Assembly (NCBI RefSeq): GCF_000744705.1
Contig: NZ_JQML01000001.1
Span: 8,876,017 to 8,940,016 of the forward strand
DNA: 64,000 nt
Reading direction: 5' to 3'
DNA from: Streptacidiphilus albus JL83
Lineage (GTDB): Bacteria > Actinomycetota > Actinomycetes > Streptomycetales > Streptomycetaceae
The notes beneath the pieces were generated by a model. The model ran no database searches, had not been told where the DNA came from, and saw nothing but the letters and a program-made list of their open reading frames with translations. Positions 43,339 to 51,174 of this stretch are shown here, one piece after another (within the stretch, counting starts at the first letter, position 1; each line of letters opens with the position of its first letter). Both the position numbers and the translations under genes were made by a program.

Positions 43339-43725
43339 TGCACACCACCGATCCGTCAAGCACAGGCCGATCACGCCGCCACAGCACGCCGGCAAAGAGA
43401 AAGAGGGGGAGAGGAGAGGGGACCCCGGCCCGGCCGCCACGAAGGGGAGGCCGCACGGGGGGCCGAGGTCCCCGGGAACCCGCCCCGGGACGGCGAAGGG
43501 AGAAAGACACCGTCCGGAACGGGAGATCAACAACCGGGCACAGCCCGGATCACGAAGGCCGACGCCCGATCAAAGCCGGCTCGGCCACAGGAGGCACGTA
43601 CCGAAGACCCTCACGCGGCAGCCTCCGCGCCAGGACCTCACGCACCCCGCGAGCGGGAGCGAACGCCGTAGCGATCCTCGCCGCCCGCAACTACAACTCC
43701 ACCTCACGCGCGGACGGCTCACCGC
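43339..43725. other. Non-coding stretch at the island edge
   Basis: About 390 nt with no supported gene. It contains a nearly pure purine tract on the plus strand (about 43394-43426, GAGAAAGAGGGGGAGAGGAGAGGGG-type) and imperfect CCCGGG repeats. Third-position bias is absent in all frames, unlike the flanks. Confidence 0.5.
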
Positions 43726-43989
43726 TCACAGCCACTCACCCGGCACCGCGTTCACGTAGGAGCGCTGAATGTACTGGTAGTTGGCATGACCCGTGTCCCG
43801 CATGTGCTCCGCGATCCACTGGTTCGCCCTCGCCTCGGTGTCCCAGTCACCCGACAGCGCACCGCACTCCGGGGCATCGTCGTCAGCGGGATCCGAATGG
43901 GTCACGCACACCGCCCCCCACAACGGCGACGCCGTCGGATCGGGGTGCAGGTCGAACCGACGAAACCGAAACGTCCTCGTCAGCCCCAT
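43726..43989 (-). CDS. DUF7848-like small protein
   Basis: An 87-residue protein from ATG 43987-43989: TRTFRFRRFDLHPDP at the start, a Cys in WGAVCVTHSDP, then ECGALSG, ANQWIAEHMRDTGHANYQYI. The order (short beta start, D-P, two Cys, W...H...GH) fits the Streptomyces family I recall as DUF7848, usually encoded next to XRE/ATPase modules such as the one downstream. Function unknown; C...C...H...H may bind zinc. Confidence 0.65.
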   Translation of the reverse strand: MGLTRTFRFRRFDLHPDPTASPLWGAVCVTHSDPADDDAPECGALSGDWDTEARANQWIAEHMRDTGHANYQYIQRSYVNAVPGEWL

Positions 43990-44065
43990 CCCGGACACCC
44001 CACAACTAGCCGGCTCAAGATCCAATACCTCTCGCTACTCGGAGCCCACCAGGGCGAGTGACTAC

Positions 44066-44287
44066 CTACCTGTGCGCGGCACGCAGATGACGCCGCATCA
44101 GCACTCGTACATCCGCAGCCCCCGACGCATCTCCGACGATTCCCGCCAAGGTCGCCGCCATGCCGGCACACACCTCACACCCGCGCACCGCCACCGGAGC
44201 CGGCAGCGGGAACCCGTAGTCGAACGAGTCCGAGAACCACGGAGGCCGATACGAGTCCCTACGTGTCGGTACCCGCACCTCGCTCAC
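44066..44287 (-). CDS. Small unknown protein with CxxC
   Basis: A 73-residue protein with RRDSYRPPWFSDSFDYGFPLP, then RGCEVCAGMAATL and a C-terminal VLMRRHLRAAHR. The C-x-x-C followed by H-x5-H could form a zinc knuckle. ATG 44285-44287 overlaps the upstream small frame by 4 nt (ATGA). Such proteins often accompany DUF7848 and XRE genes in Streptomyces. Confidence 0.6.
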   Translation of the reverse strand: MSEVRVPTRRDSYRPPWFSDSFDYGFPLPAPVAVRGCEVCAGMAATLAGIVGDASGAADVRVLMRRHLRAAHR

Positions 44288-44424
44288 AGCCCCGCCCCCG
44301 AACGCCTGCTGACATCCGCCGTGCCGAACCCGTCGCCTTCCAAGCGGTAGTGCTGCAGCAGGTCTGCGTCAGACCCAGCGCCCATCGCCAGGGGCCACCG
44401 CTTGTGGCGTAAGAACGTCCTCAC
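44284..44424 (-). CDS. 46-residue small gene, hypothetical
   Basis: GTG 44422-44424 follows AGGAGA at good spacing, and the frame ends in an ATGA overlap with the next gene. The product starts RTFLRHKRWPLAMGAGSDADLLQHY and has no recognised motif. A TTA leucine codon (codon 5), rare in Streptomyces and read by the bldA tRNA, is present. Support is the signal spacing and overlap only. Confidence 0.45.
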   Translation of the reverse strand: MRTFLRHKRWPLAMGAGSDADLLQHYRLEGDGFGTADVSRRSGAGL

Positions 44425-44541
44425 TCCCTGTCTCCTCTTGCTCTCGCGCCGAACTCGATCTTGTCCAGCTGTACAAGAATCCGCGCCGCGACCCTTGCCC
44501 CGAATCGGTCGCCATGGGGGCCCGCACGTCAGTTGCACTGG

Positions 44542-44955
44542 TCAGCCGCTTCGCGTGGCTTCCAACTCGCACCAGACGGTCTTTCCGATCACGCGTGGGA
44601 TGACCCCCCACCGGTAACTCAGCGCACTGACTATGGCCAGCCCCCTACCGCCCTCTTCGAACCCCTCGTCCGGGTCGGCGGGCTGTTGGATATTGACCAC
44701 ACCAGTTGCCCAGTCACGCACCTCGACCATCAATCGCTGATTGATCAAGCGGTACGTCACCGTCACCCGACTACCTCTGGTGGCTCGACCGTGCACCACA
44801 GCGTTCGCGACTAACTCGCCGATGATCGTTTCCAGATCATCAGCCAGCTCGTCCAGGCCCCAGCGGCGGGCAACATCGCGCGCCCTTGCACGAGCTACCT
44901 TGACGGCCGGGCGAAACCGGCGATACCGGACGTGCTCCGTTCTCGGGACAGGCAT
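44542..44955 (-). CDS. Anti-sigma-like ATPase (HATPase_c)
   Basis: A 137-residue GHKL ATPase of the RsbW-like type common in Streptomyces. N-box GELVANAVVHG, G1-box VEVRDWATG and G2-box GGRGLAIVSALSYRWGV are clear. It may act as a kinase or regulator of anti-sigma antagonists. It is divergent from the XRE gene with a perfect inverted repeat between, and forms the usual ATPase-XRE-DUF397 set. Confidence 0.9.
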   Translation of the reverse strand: MPVPRTEHVRYRRFRPAVKVARARARDVARRWGLDELADDLETIIGELVANAVVHGRATRGSRVTVTYRLINQRLMVEVRDWATGVVNIQQPADPDEGFEEGGRGLAIVSALSYRWGVIPRVIGKTVWCELEATRSG

Positions 44956-45060
44956 GCTCTTACCCCCTTGGCGTGGGTTAGGTCGCCGTGCAACCGGGAG
45001 GCGAAGCCATCAGGATCTGACGGTGCGTCGCCACAGTGGGTAGTCTGCACCTTGCTACTG

Positions 45061-45085
45061 CCAAAGTGTCAAGTCCCTACTTTGG
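45061..45085. promoter_or_regulatory. Inverted repeat between ATPase and XRE genes
   Basis: CCAAAGT (45061-45067) and ACTTTGG (45079-45085), perfect, 11-nt spacer, in the divergent gap. A good candidate for the operator of the XRE protein next door. Confidence 0.6.
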
Positions 45086-45166
45086 GGAGACCCAATACAC
45101 TGTTGCCGTTGCTGTCGGCGAGCGGCACACTTGACCTGCAAGCCCGTTGGGAGAGACGAGCGCTGG

Positions 45167-46027
45167 ATGCCCATCAACAACAGTCCGACGATCCGTCAGC
45201 GGCGCTTGGCCAGACGCCTTCGGGAGTTGCGAGTCGCAGCAGGCATGACCCACGCTGATTCGGCCGCTGTGCTCGGGTCGGCCGAGTCGAAGATCGGCCG
45301 CATCGAGAACGCCCAGTCGGGTATCAGGCTTCCGGATCTCCGGGCCTTGCTCGACGCCTACGGTGTCGTGGACCCGAGCGGTCGCGCAGAAATAGAGCTT
45401 CTCGCCCGCGAATCAAAGCAAAAGGGCTGGTGGTCACGCTACGCCAATGCCGTAGATTCGGCCTATGCCGCGTATGTTGCAGTCGAGGCGGACGCGGACG
45501 AGCTGTACAACGTCGAGACCAATCTCATTCCTGGCCTGCTCCAGACGGCGGAGTACACGCGGGCGGTTGTCCAGCTTCAAACACCGGAGCTGACCGCAGA
45601 AGCCGTGGAAGCTCAGATCAACGTAAGACGAGAACGTCGATTGGCTCTCACGCGAGAGAATCCGCTTCAGTTGTGGGTCATCATTTCCGAGAGCGCCCTG
45701 TACCATCGCGTCGGTGGGGATGAGGTGATGAAGGCCCAGCTAGAGGCGCTGATTGTTGACAGTCGGCGACAAAATATCGAGCTTCAGGTCCTTCCACGGG
45801 AAGACCCCATGAATGCTTGCCTGTCTGGACCGTTCGTCATCATCAGCTTTCCGGGTTCGAGTGAGACCTCCATCATCTACGCCGAATCTCCAACAAGTAC
45901 CTTGTATTTCGAGGAAGAGGGCGACGTGGAGACCTATGCCACGCTTTTCCGTCGACTCAACATGGCGGCAGCGAATGTTAGTAAGTCCCGCGATCTCATC
46001 ATGGACGCCCTCAAGGAAATGGTATAG
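45167..46027 (+). CDS. XRE regulator with DUF5753 domain
   Basis: A 286-residue regulator. HTH at about 8-65 (RRLRELRVAAGMTHADSAAVLGSAESKIGRIENAQSGI), then the DUF5753 domain (about 95-275) with the typical YNVETNLIPGLLQTAEYTRA, WVIISESALYHRVGG, VLPREDPMNACLSGPFVIISF and VETYATLFRRLNMAA. ATG 45167 is chosen over the TTG at 45131 because GGGAGAG lies upstream. It pairs with the DUF397 gene 3 nt downstream, as in the WhiJ-like and Scr1/Scr2-type modules of Streptomyces, some of which behave like toxin-antitoxin pairs. Base use is clearly lower in GC than the flanking genes. Confidence 0.93.
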   Translation: MPINNSPTIRQRRLARRLRELRVAAGMTHADSAAVLGSAESKIGRIENAQSGIRLPDLRALLDAYGVVDPSGRAEIELLARESKQKGWWSRYANAVDSAYAAYVAVEADADELYNVETNLIPGLLQTAEYTRAVVQLQTPELTAEAVEAQINVRRERRLALTRENPLQLWVIISESALYHRVGGDEVMKAQLEALIVDSRRQNIELQVLPREDPMNACLSGPFVIISFPGSSETSIIYAESPTSTLYFEEEGDVETYATLFRRLNMAAANVSKSRDLIMDALKEMV

Positions 46028-46030
46028 GTA

Positions 46031-46252
46031 ATGAAGTCATACATTGAATGCGCTTCGACGGTGGGGCTGGAGTGGGTGAAGTCCTCGTTCTCCGGCACCA
46101 ACGGCAACTGCGTGGAGATCGCATCCCTACCCGACGGTGGGCGTGCCATTCGTGACAGCAAGAACGAGCATGGCCCCGCCCTGTGCTTCACGTCGCAGGA
46201 GTGGGCTGCTTTCATAGCCGGCGTGCATGCAGGCGAGTTCCCCGCTTCCTGA
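46031..46252 (+). CDS. DUF397 protein
   Basis: A 73-residue DUF397 protein with the hallmark WVKSSFSGTNGNCVEIASLPDG, AIRDSKNEHGPALCFT and EWAAFIAGVHAGEF. It is the partner of the XRE-DUF5753 regulator and is thought to bind it. The gene starts 3 nt after the regulator stop and ends at a terminator-like hairpin. Confidence 0.93.
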   Translation: MKSYIECASTVGLEWVKSSFSGTNGNCVEIASLPDGGRAIRDSKNEHGPALCFTSQEWAAFIAGVHAGEFPAS

Positions 46253-46261
46253 ACCTGATCA

Positions 46262-46303
46262 GCAGGGGCCCCGACGCAGCACTATTGCGCCGTGGGCCCC
46301 TGC
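46262..46303 (+). terminator. Hairpin after the DUF397 gene
   Basis: GCAGGGGCCC (46262-46271) pairs perfectly with GGGCCCCTGC (46294-46303) with a 22-nt loop, starting 10 nt after the stop codon. Confidence 0.75.
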
Positions 46304-46806
46304 CGTGTCTCAGCGTCTGTCGTCCAGCCGATGCTTTTGTGTTCGAGAGCCGTGGCCTCCGGCGGGGGCGCTTCGGCACCGGGAGCGGGCGGCCGTGCCC
46401 GCGCACGTCCCCTTGATCTGCTGGCCCTGCATCACCGAGTCGGTCGGGGCCGACAGCGTTGTGGTGGCGGGGCAGCGGTCGCGCTGCTGCTCGATCCGGA
46501 GGTGGCGGCGACGGCGCTGGCGCTGGCGAGCGCCGCCAGTACCAGCAGCGTCAGCAAGTTGGCCAGGGTGGTGCGCACGCAGCGGTGCACCCTGGGCAAC
46601 TGCACAGCCAAGGCGAGGCTCCTTGTATGGGCAAGTTGAAGGGGGCGCGTCGATCGTGGACCCCGGTCGATCAGCCTGTCGATGGTCAGAAGCCCTCGCC
46701 CTCGCCGAGTCGTCCGGCCTGCGCGCAGGGTCGGCAACCGGACCTGTCCCAGCAGCCGTTTCTCCGGAGGGGGACCCCGGTGGTGGCATCCCCGGCCGCG
46801 GCGCGG
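46304..46806. other. Region without a supported gene
   Basis: About 500 nt between the DUF397 terminator and the methyltransferase stop. A minus-strand frame ending at 46432 contains a hydrophobic stretch (TTLANLLTLLVLAALASASAVAAT) that could be a small membrane peptide, but it lacks a convincing ribosome site. Nothing else stands out. Confidence 0.4.
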
Positions 46807-47655
46807 CTACGGCTTGCGGGCGAGGCCCGCGTAGGCCATCACCTCGTGGTCCCCGAGGACCGGGTCGTCGTCCAGCTCCGGGTGCCAGCGGTTGATCAGG
46901 ACGACCCCGGGGTCGTCCAGTTCCAGCCCGTCGAAGAACCGTTCCACCTGGGCGCGGGTGCGCAGGTGGTTCTCGATCCCCGCCTCCCGGTAGCGCCGGG
47001 ACGCCACCTCGGCCCGCTCGGGGGCGGAGTCGCCGGTGCCGGCGGTCAGCGCCAGGAAGCTGCCGCTGGGCAGCGCGTCCAGCAGCTGTTCGACGAGCGA
47101 GTGGACGGCGTCGTCGGACAGGAAGTGCACGAGGTTGATCAGGGTCAGCGCGACCGGCCGGGTCAGGTCGAGGGTGCCGCGCAGCGCCGGGTCGGAGAGG
47201 ATCTTCCCGGGATGGCGCAGGTCGCCGTCGATGTAGGCGGTCCGGCCCTCCGGCGCGCTGGTGAGCAGGGCGCGCGCGTGGGCGAGCACGATCGGGTCGT
47301 TGTCCACGTACACCACCCGGGACGCGGGTTCGACGTCCTGGGCGACCTCGTGCAGGTTGGGCGCGGTGGGGATGCCGGTGCCGATGTCCAGGAACTGCCG
47401 GACGCCGTGCACCGTTGCCAGCCGGCGGGTGAGACGGTGCATCACCGCGCGGGCGGCACGGGCGGAGGCCCGTGAGCCGGGCCACTCCTCGACGATCCGG
47501 TCACCGGCCTCGCGGTCGGCGGCGAAGTTGGTCTTCCCGCCCAGCATGTAGTCGTACACGCGGGCGGAGTGCGCGCGGTCGGTCTGCAGGTCGACCGTCG
47601 GTATCGGCTCGCGCAGACCTGGCCGCATCCAGGAACCAGCTTCGGACCTGTCCAC
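46807..47655 (-). CDS. SAM-dependent methyltransferase, Methyltransf_19 type
   Basis: A 282-residue methyltransferase of the DUF574 group abundant in Streptomyces. Signature ARVYDYMLGGKTNFAADREAG near the N-terminus, SAM-binding loop QFLDIGTGIPTAPNLHEVAQ, acidic residue in VVYVDNDPIVLAHA, then ALTLINLVHFL and VERFFDGLELDDPGVVLI. GTG 47653-47655 follows GGAGG. Substrate unknown. It may be part of the neighbouring signalling locus or independent; the 182-nt gap to the acyl-CoA oxidase gene suggests separate transcription. Confidence 0.9.
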   Translation of the reverse strand: MDRSEAGSWMRPGLREPIPTVDLQTDRAHSARVYDYMLGGKTNFAADREAGDRIVEEWPGSRASARAARAVMHRLTRRLATVHGVRQFLDIGTGIPTAPNLHEVAQDVEPASRVVYVDNDPIVLAHARALLTSAPEGRTAYIDGDLRHPGKILSDPALRGTLDLTRPVALTLINLVHFLSDDAVHSLVEQLLDALPSGSFLALTAGTGDSAPERAEVASRRYREAGIENHLRTRAQVERFFDGLELDDPGVVLINRWHPELDDDPVLGDHEVMAYAGLARKP

Positions 47656-47837
47656 CCGGCAACCTCCACGTTGACTGTTGATCCAACTGAACCACAGAGA
47701 ACGGCGCGATGTCAGCTCGACCCAGGCCCGATCCGGCCGCGCTCCCGGCAGTGGACACGGCGCCGCCGTCGCCCGTGGGGGGAGGCGACGGCGGAGAGCG
47801 AGCCCGGAGCGGTGGTCGTGGACAGCCCGGGTGCTGC

Positions 47838-49733
47838 TCAGTCGGCGCTGTTGCCCCGGGCGATGGGGATGTTGTTCAGGTAGGGGTGGGGCAGGTCGAA
47901 CGCGTCGACCAGGGTGGTCAGGTGGGGGGCGAGGTCGTTGTGGAGGGCGTCGGTGAGGGTGGGGAGGTGGTGGACCTGCTGGCCGGTGAGGTGCTGGTCG
48001 GCCAGCAGGTCGGCGGCGTGGTGGTGGAGTTGGTCGAGGAGGAACAGGGTGCAGAGCTGCTTGAGCAGGCGGTGGGTGTGGGTGCTCGGCGCGAGGGTGT
48101 CGAGGGCGGTGAGGTAGGCGTCGGTGGCGTGGAGGGTGGTGTGCAGGTCGAGCATGGTCAGGGCGGCCGTGGAGGTCTGGTTCCAGCGGGCCTGGGGGGA
48201 GTTGGGCGGATTGTGGCGCAGGGCGGCGCGGGCCCGGTTGCGCCAGATGGCCTCGGCGTGGGCGAGGAGGGAGCGGAGGTGGTGGGGGTCGTTGAGGTGG
48301 TCGGTGGTGGTCGGCGTGGGGGTGGACGGTGGCGGTGTGGTCGGGTGCTGGAGCAGCAGTTCGGCCGCGGCCTTGGTGGAGATGAGCAGGTTGTCGCCCT
48401 CGGCGGTGATGGTGCCCTCGATGTAGGGGGCGAGCGAGGCCAGGTGGTTGGCGGGCATCAGGCCCTGGGCGCCGCAGCGTTCGCGGGCCTCGGTGGCGAT
48501 GGTGCGTGCGTTCCAGGTGATCCACGCCTTGGCGGTGGCGACCTGGTGCTCGGTGTCGGTGCGGTTGTGGGGGGTGTGCTGGGCCCAGGCGTGGAGGACG
48601 CTGCGGTGCAGGAAGGTCATCGCGTAGGCGGTGGCGAGCTGGGTGAGCAGCCGGGCGTGGTGGGTGCGGTGGGTGTTGACCGGGCTGTGCTGGTCGGGGC
48701 GCGGCCCGGTGGTGCGGCGGTTCTGGCCGTAGTGGACGGCGATGGCGAGGGCGGCGCGGGAGGCGCCGACGGCGGCGGCGCTCATGCAGAGCTTGCCGGT
48801 GGTGACCCGGGCGATGGAGTGCAGGAAGCGCTTGCGGCGGTTGCCGAGGTTGCTGGTGAGGGTGTGGTCGGCGGCGAGCCGGCCGTGGTCGGCCTGCAAC
48901 AGGGCTTCGGGAGGCAGCCGCAGGTGGTGGAAGGCGGTGAGGCAGTGGTCGACCGGGGCGTCCGGCCGCAGCGGCAGCTGGTGCACCTGGACGCCCGGAA
49001 GGTGGCCGTGTTCGTCGCTGAGGGGGGTGTGGAAGAGGTAGACGCCCTGGTCGCGGCCGTCGATGAGCAGGCGGGCGGCGACGACGGCCGACTTGGGGCC
49101 GCCGGTGGAGCTGGTGTTGGGCATGAACTTGCGGGCGCCGGGGTGCGGCGTGTGGAGGGTGAATCCGCCGGTCTCCCGGTCGAGTTCGGCGGTGGTCTCC
49201 AGATGGGCGGCGTCGTTGCCGTGGTCGACCTCGGTGCACAGGAAGGTGCCTATCCGGCGCATGGCGGTGTACTGGTCCAGGTCACGGCGGTGGTCGTGGT
49301 CGTGGTCCAACAGGCTGCCGAGGAAGAGGTTGTAGTGAATGCTGGCGACGGTGCACAGGCCGCCGCCGCCCTCGACGATGGCGGCCCACTCGTGCAGACC
49401 GGCCAGGAGGGCGGGGTCGGCGGCGAGGTGCTCGGGCTCGTCCAGGGTGTCGTTCACCAGGTGCAGCCACTCGTAGGAGCGGGCGGACTGCTCGGCCGGG
49501 GTACGGTCGGGGCTGTGGCGGAACGTGGGATCGCTGATCAGACGGCGCCAGGTGCCGTGGACGCGTTCGCGCTCGCTGCCCCGGCCGAAGAGCAGCCGGG
49601 CCAGCTCGCGGGCGGCCGTCCGCTCCGCCGCGGGCTCGGCGTCCGCGGGCTCGGTGCGGTCGGGCTCGGCATGGTCGGGTTCGGCGCAGTCGGGTTCGGC
49701 GCGGTTGGCAGGCTGGGTGGCCAGAAGGGTCAT
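47838..49733 (-). CDS. aco: Acyl-CoA oxidase, avenolide-type signal biosynthesis candidate
   Basis: A 631-residue FAD acyl-CoA oxidase. The N-terminal part has helical domain motifs, with FLCTEVDHGNDAAHLETTAE, GGFTLHTPHPGARKFMPNTSS and GPKSAVVAARLLIDG as the flavin/substrate region, VQVHQLPLRP, and the C-terminal catalytic-domain stretch with ALAIAVHYGQNRR. It would introduce a double bond in an acyl-CoA with O2. In Streptomyces avermitilis, Aco with the P450 Cyp17 makes the butenolide hormone avenolide, and the two flank the receptor gene; the same three-gene order occurs here. ATG 49731-49733 follows GGGAGAG. Operator-like palindromes lie about 50 nt upstream. Confidence 0.88.
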   Translation of the reverse strand: MTLLATQPANRAEPDCAEPDHAEPDRTEPADAEPAAERTAARELARLLFGRGSERERVHGTWRRLISDPTFRHSPDRTPAEQSARSYEWLHLVNDTLDEPEHLAADPALLAGLHEWAAIVEGGGGLCTVASIHYNLFLGSLLDHDHDHRRDLDQYTAMRRIGTFLCTEVDHGNDAAHLETTAELDRETGGFTLHTPHPGARKFMPNTSSTGGPKSAVVAARLLIDGRDQGVYLFHTPLSDEHGHLPGVQVHQLPLRPDAPVDHCLTAFHHLRLPPEALLQADHGRLAADHTLTSNLGNRRKRFLHSIARVTTGKLCMSAAAVGASRAALAIAVHYGQNRRTTGPRPDQHSPVNTHRTHHARLLTQLATAYAMTFLHRSVLHAWAQHTPHNRTDTEHQVATAKAWITWNARTIATEARERCGAQGLMPANHLASLAPYIEGTITAEGDNLLISTKAAAELLLQHPTTPPPSTPTPTTTDHLNDPHHLRSLLAHAEAIWRNRARAALRHNPPNSPQARWNQTSTAALTMLDLHTTLHATDAYLTALDTLAPSTHTHRLLKQLCTLFLLDQLHHHAADLLADQHLTGQQVHHLPTLTDALHNDLAPHLTTLVDAFDLPHPYLNNIPIARGNSAD

Positions 49734-49785
49734 GAGTCTCTCCCCCGTGTTGCAGATCCGTGGGTTGGGACGTGCAGCGAGCAAG

Positions 49786-49825
49786 AAGATACCGGGCCGC
49801 CGGTTTTCTTTTCAAGTAAGAAAAC
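49786..49825 (-). promoter_or_regulatory. ARE-like operator upstream of the acyl-CoA oxidase gene
   Basis: AAGATACCGG (49786-49795) and CCGGTTTTCTT (49800-49810) form an imperfect palindrome like the autoregulatory elements bound by gamma-butyrolactone receptors. It overlaps a second palindrome GTTTTCTT / AAGAAAAC (49803-49810 / 49818-49825). The place, 53-92 nt before the start codon, fits repression by the adjacent receptor. Confidence 0.65.
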
Positions 49826-50146
49826 GGACTGCCTTCACTCGGGCGCCGCTCGCCCCGCGGTCGAGCCCGGTGGTGGGGCTCGGACGGTCCGCCGGGCGGG
49901 CGTCGGGAGGTGCGGCTCCGCCTCCGGTTCCCGGCGCGGCCGGGCGCCCCATGTCCGTTGTGCGGGCTGGTCGTTGCGCCGGATCAACTAATCTGTCCGC
50001 AGTGCGGGAGCGGGCGCTCCGGGCGGTCTGTGCGGCGGGTGCGGGCGGCCTGCGGCCCCGGCCCGGCTGCCGGTCCAGGGCTGGTGCGGATGTTGCGTGT
50101 GGGGAAGGGGGAGTGCAGTGGGAGTCGGGTGGGGTTGCTTCTGATG

Positions 50147-50176
50147 AGAATATACCGCGCGTGCCGTTTTTGTTTC
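50147..50176 (+). promoter_or_regulatory. Second, weaker ARE-like site in the receptor gap
   Basis: GAATATACCGCGC followed by GTGCCGTTTTTGTTTC shows the ATACC...GGTTTnT-like layout of butyrolactone-receptor sites but with poor symmetry. It lies 138 nt before the receptor start. Confidence 0.35.
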
Positions 50177-50256
50177 GATGCGGTTCATGGTATTCATTGA
50201 TGGGTTTGCTACGAAGCCCGTAGCCAGCAGGGGTCTCGTGTCGGTTGTTCGCGGAT

Positions 50257-50281
50257 GGATACGAACCAGTTGGTTTATTTC
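50257..50281 (+). promoter_or_regulatory. ARE-like operator upstream of the receptor gene
   Basis: GGATACGAACC-AGT-TGGTTTATTTC: GAACC and GGTTT half-sites with flanking ATAC and ATTTC match the usual butyrolactone-receptor operator layout. It ends about 20 nt before the ribosome site of the receptor gene, a position for self-repression. Confidence 0.6.
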
Positions 50282-50313
50282 TTGTGTCGGTTGAGTTGAC
50301 TCGGAGGTGTGCA

Positions 50314-51024
50314 GTGGCGCTTCAGGAACGGGCCGTCAGGACGAGGCGGGCGATCCTTGTAGCGGCCGCTGCGGTTTTTGCCGAGGTCGGGTACGAGGCG
50401 GCGACGATTTCGGAGATCCTGCACCGGGCGAATGCCACGAAGGGGTCGTTGTACTTCCACTTCGCGTCGAAGGCGGAGCTGGCACAGGGGGTGCTGGCGG
50501 GGCAGTTGGCGGCGCTGCCGGCCCCGCCGCGGCAGGATTTGATGCTCCAGCAGGGGCTGGACGAGGCATTTCTGCTGGCCCACCTGTTGTCGGTGGGCGA
50601 TCCGGTGGTGCGGGGGAGCGTCCGGTTGACGGTGGACCAGGGCGCCCCCAATGACGGCCTGGACCGGCGGGTGCCGATGTGCGGGTGGATCGAGCGGAAT
50701 ATGGAAGTCCTGGGGCGGGCGAAGGAGAACGGCGAACTGCTGACCCACATCGACGTGTCGGCTGCGGCGCGGATGTTCGTCGGGGCGTTCACCGGTGTGC
50801 AGGTGCTGTCCAAGGTGATGACCGATCATGTCGACCTGCCGGAGCGGGTGTCGGACCTGCAGCGGCACCTGATGGCGAGCATCGCGGTCCCGGCGGTGCT
50901 GGCGCAGTTGGACATGGCTGCCGACCGCGGCACCCGGGTGTACGAGGCGGCGCTGAAGCTGCGCGACGGGGGCGGGGAGCTCGAACGGGACCCGGCCGCC
51001 GAACAGGCGGGTCCGGTCGGCTGA
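50314..51024 (+). CDS. Butyrolactone/butenolide receptor (ScbR/AvaR family TetR)
   Basis: A 236-residue member of the ArpA/ScbR/AvaR receptor family. Start GTG 50314 with GGAGG 6 nt upstream gives the family N-terminus ALQERAVRTRRAILVAAA. The HTH is FAEVGYEAATISEILHRANATKGSLYFHFASKAELAQGVL. The ligand domain has LTVDQGAPNDGLDRRVPMCGWIE and HIDVSAAARMFVGAFTGVQVLSKVM; the family Trp of the ligand pocket is probably the one in CGWIE. It would repress aco, itself and perhaps antibiotic genes until the hormone binds. It lies between the acyl-CoA oxidase and P450 genes, like AvaR1 in S. avermitilis. Confidence 0.93.
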   Translation: MALQERAVRTRRAILVAAAAVFAEVGYEAATISEILHRANATKGSLYFHFASKAELAQGVLAGQLAALPAPPRQDLMLQQGLDEAFLLAHLLSVGDPVVRGSVRLTVDQGAPNDGLDRRVPMCGWIERNMEVLGRAKENGELLTHIDVSAAARMFVGAFTGVQVLSKVMTDHVDLPERVSDLQRHLMASIAVPAVLAQLDMAADRGTRVYEAALKLRDGGGELERDPAAEQAGPVG

Positions 51025-51174
51025 CGACCCGTCGACCGGGACACCGTCGCACGGCTGGTGCGGTCGGTGGGAGTGGGTCTACACCGGTGCATGGTCGTAG
51101 GCTCTGCGGGCGGGGACTGGTCCCTGCGGGTACAGCGCGGTTTTCGTTCGGTTTCCTACTGGGGAGTGACGGCG

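Noticed and set aside
45131..45166. Upstream TTG start for the XRE-DUF5753 gene
   Set aside because: ATG 45167 has the GGGAGAG site and gives the usual family N-terminus; the extra 12 residues have no support.
46432..46737. Possible small membrane peptide on the minus strand
   Set aside because: It has one hydrophobic stretch but no good ribosome site and an Arg/Pro-rich end; noted only as part of an unassigned region.
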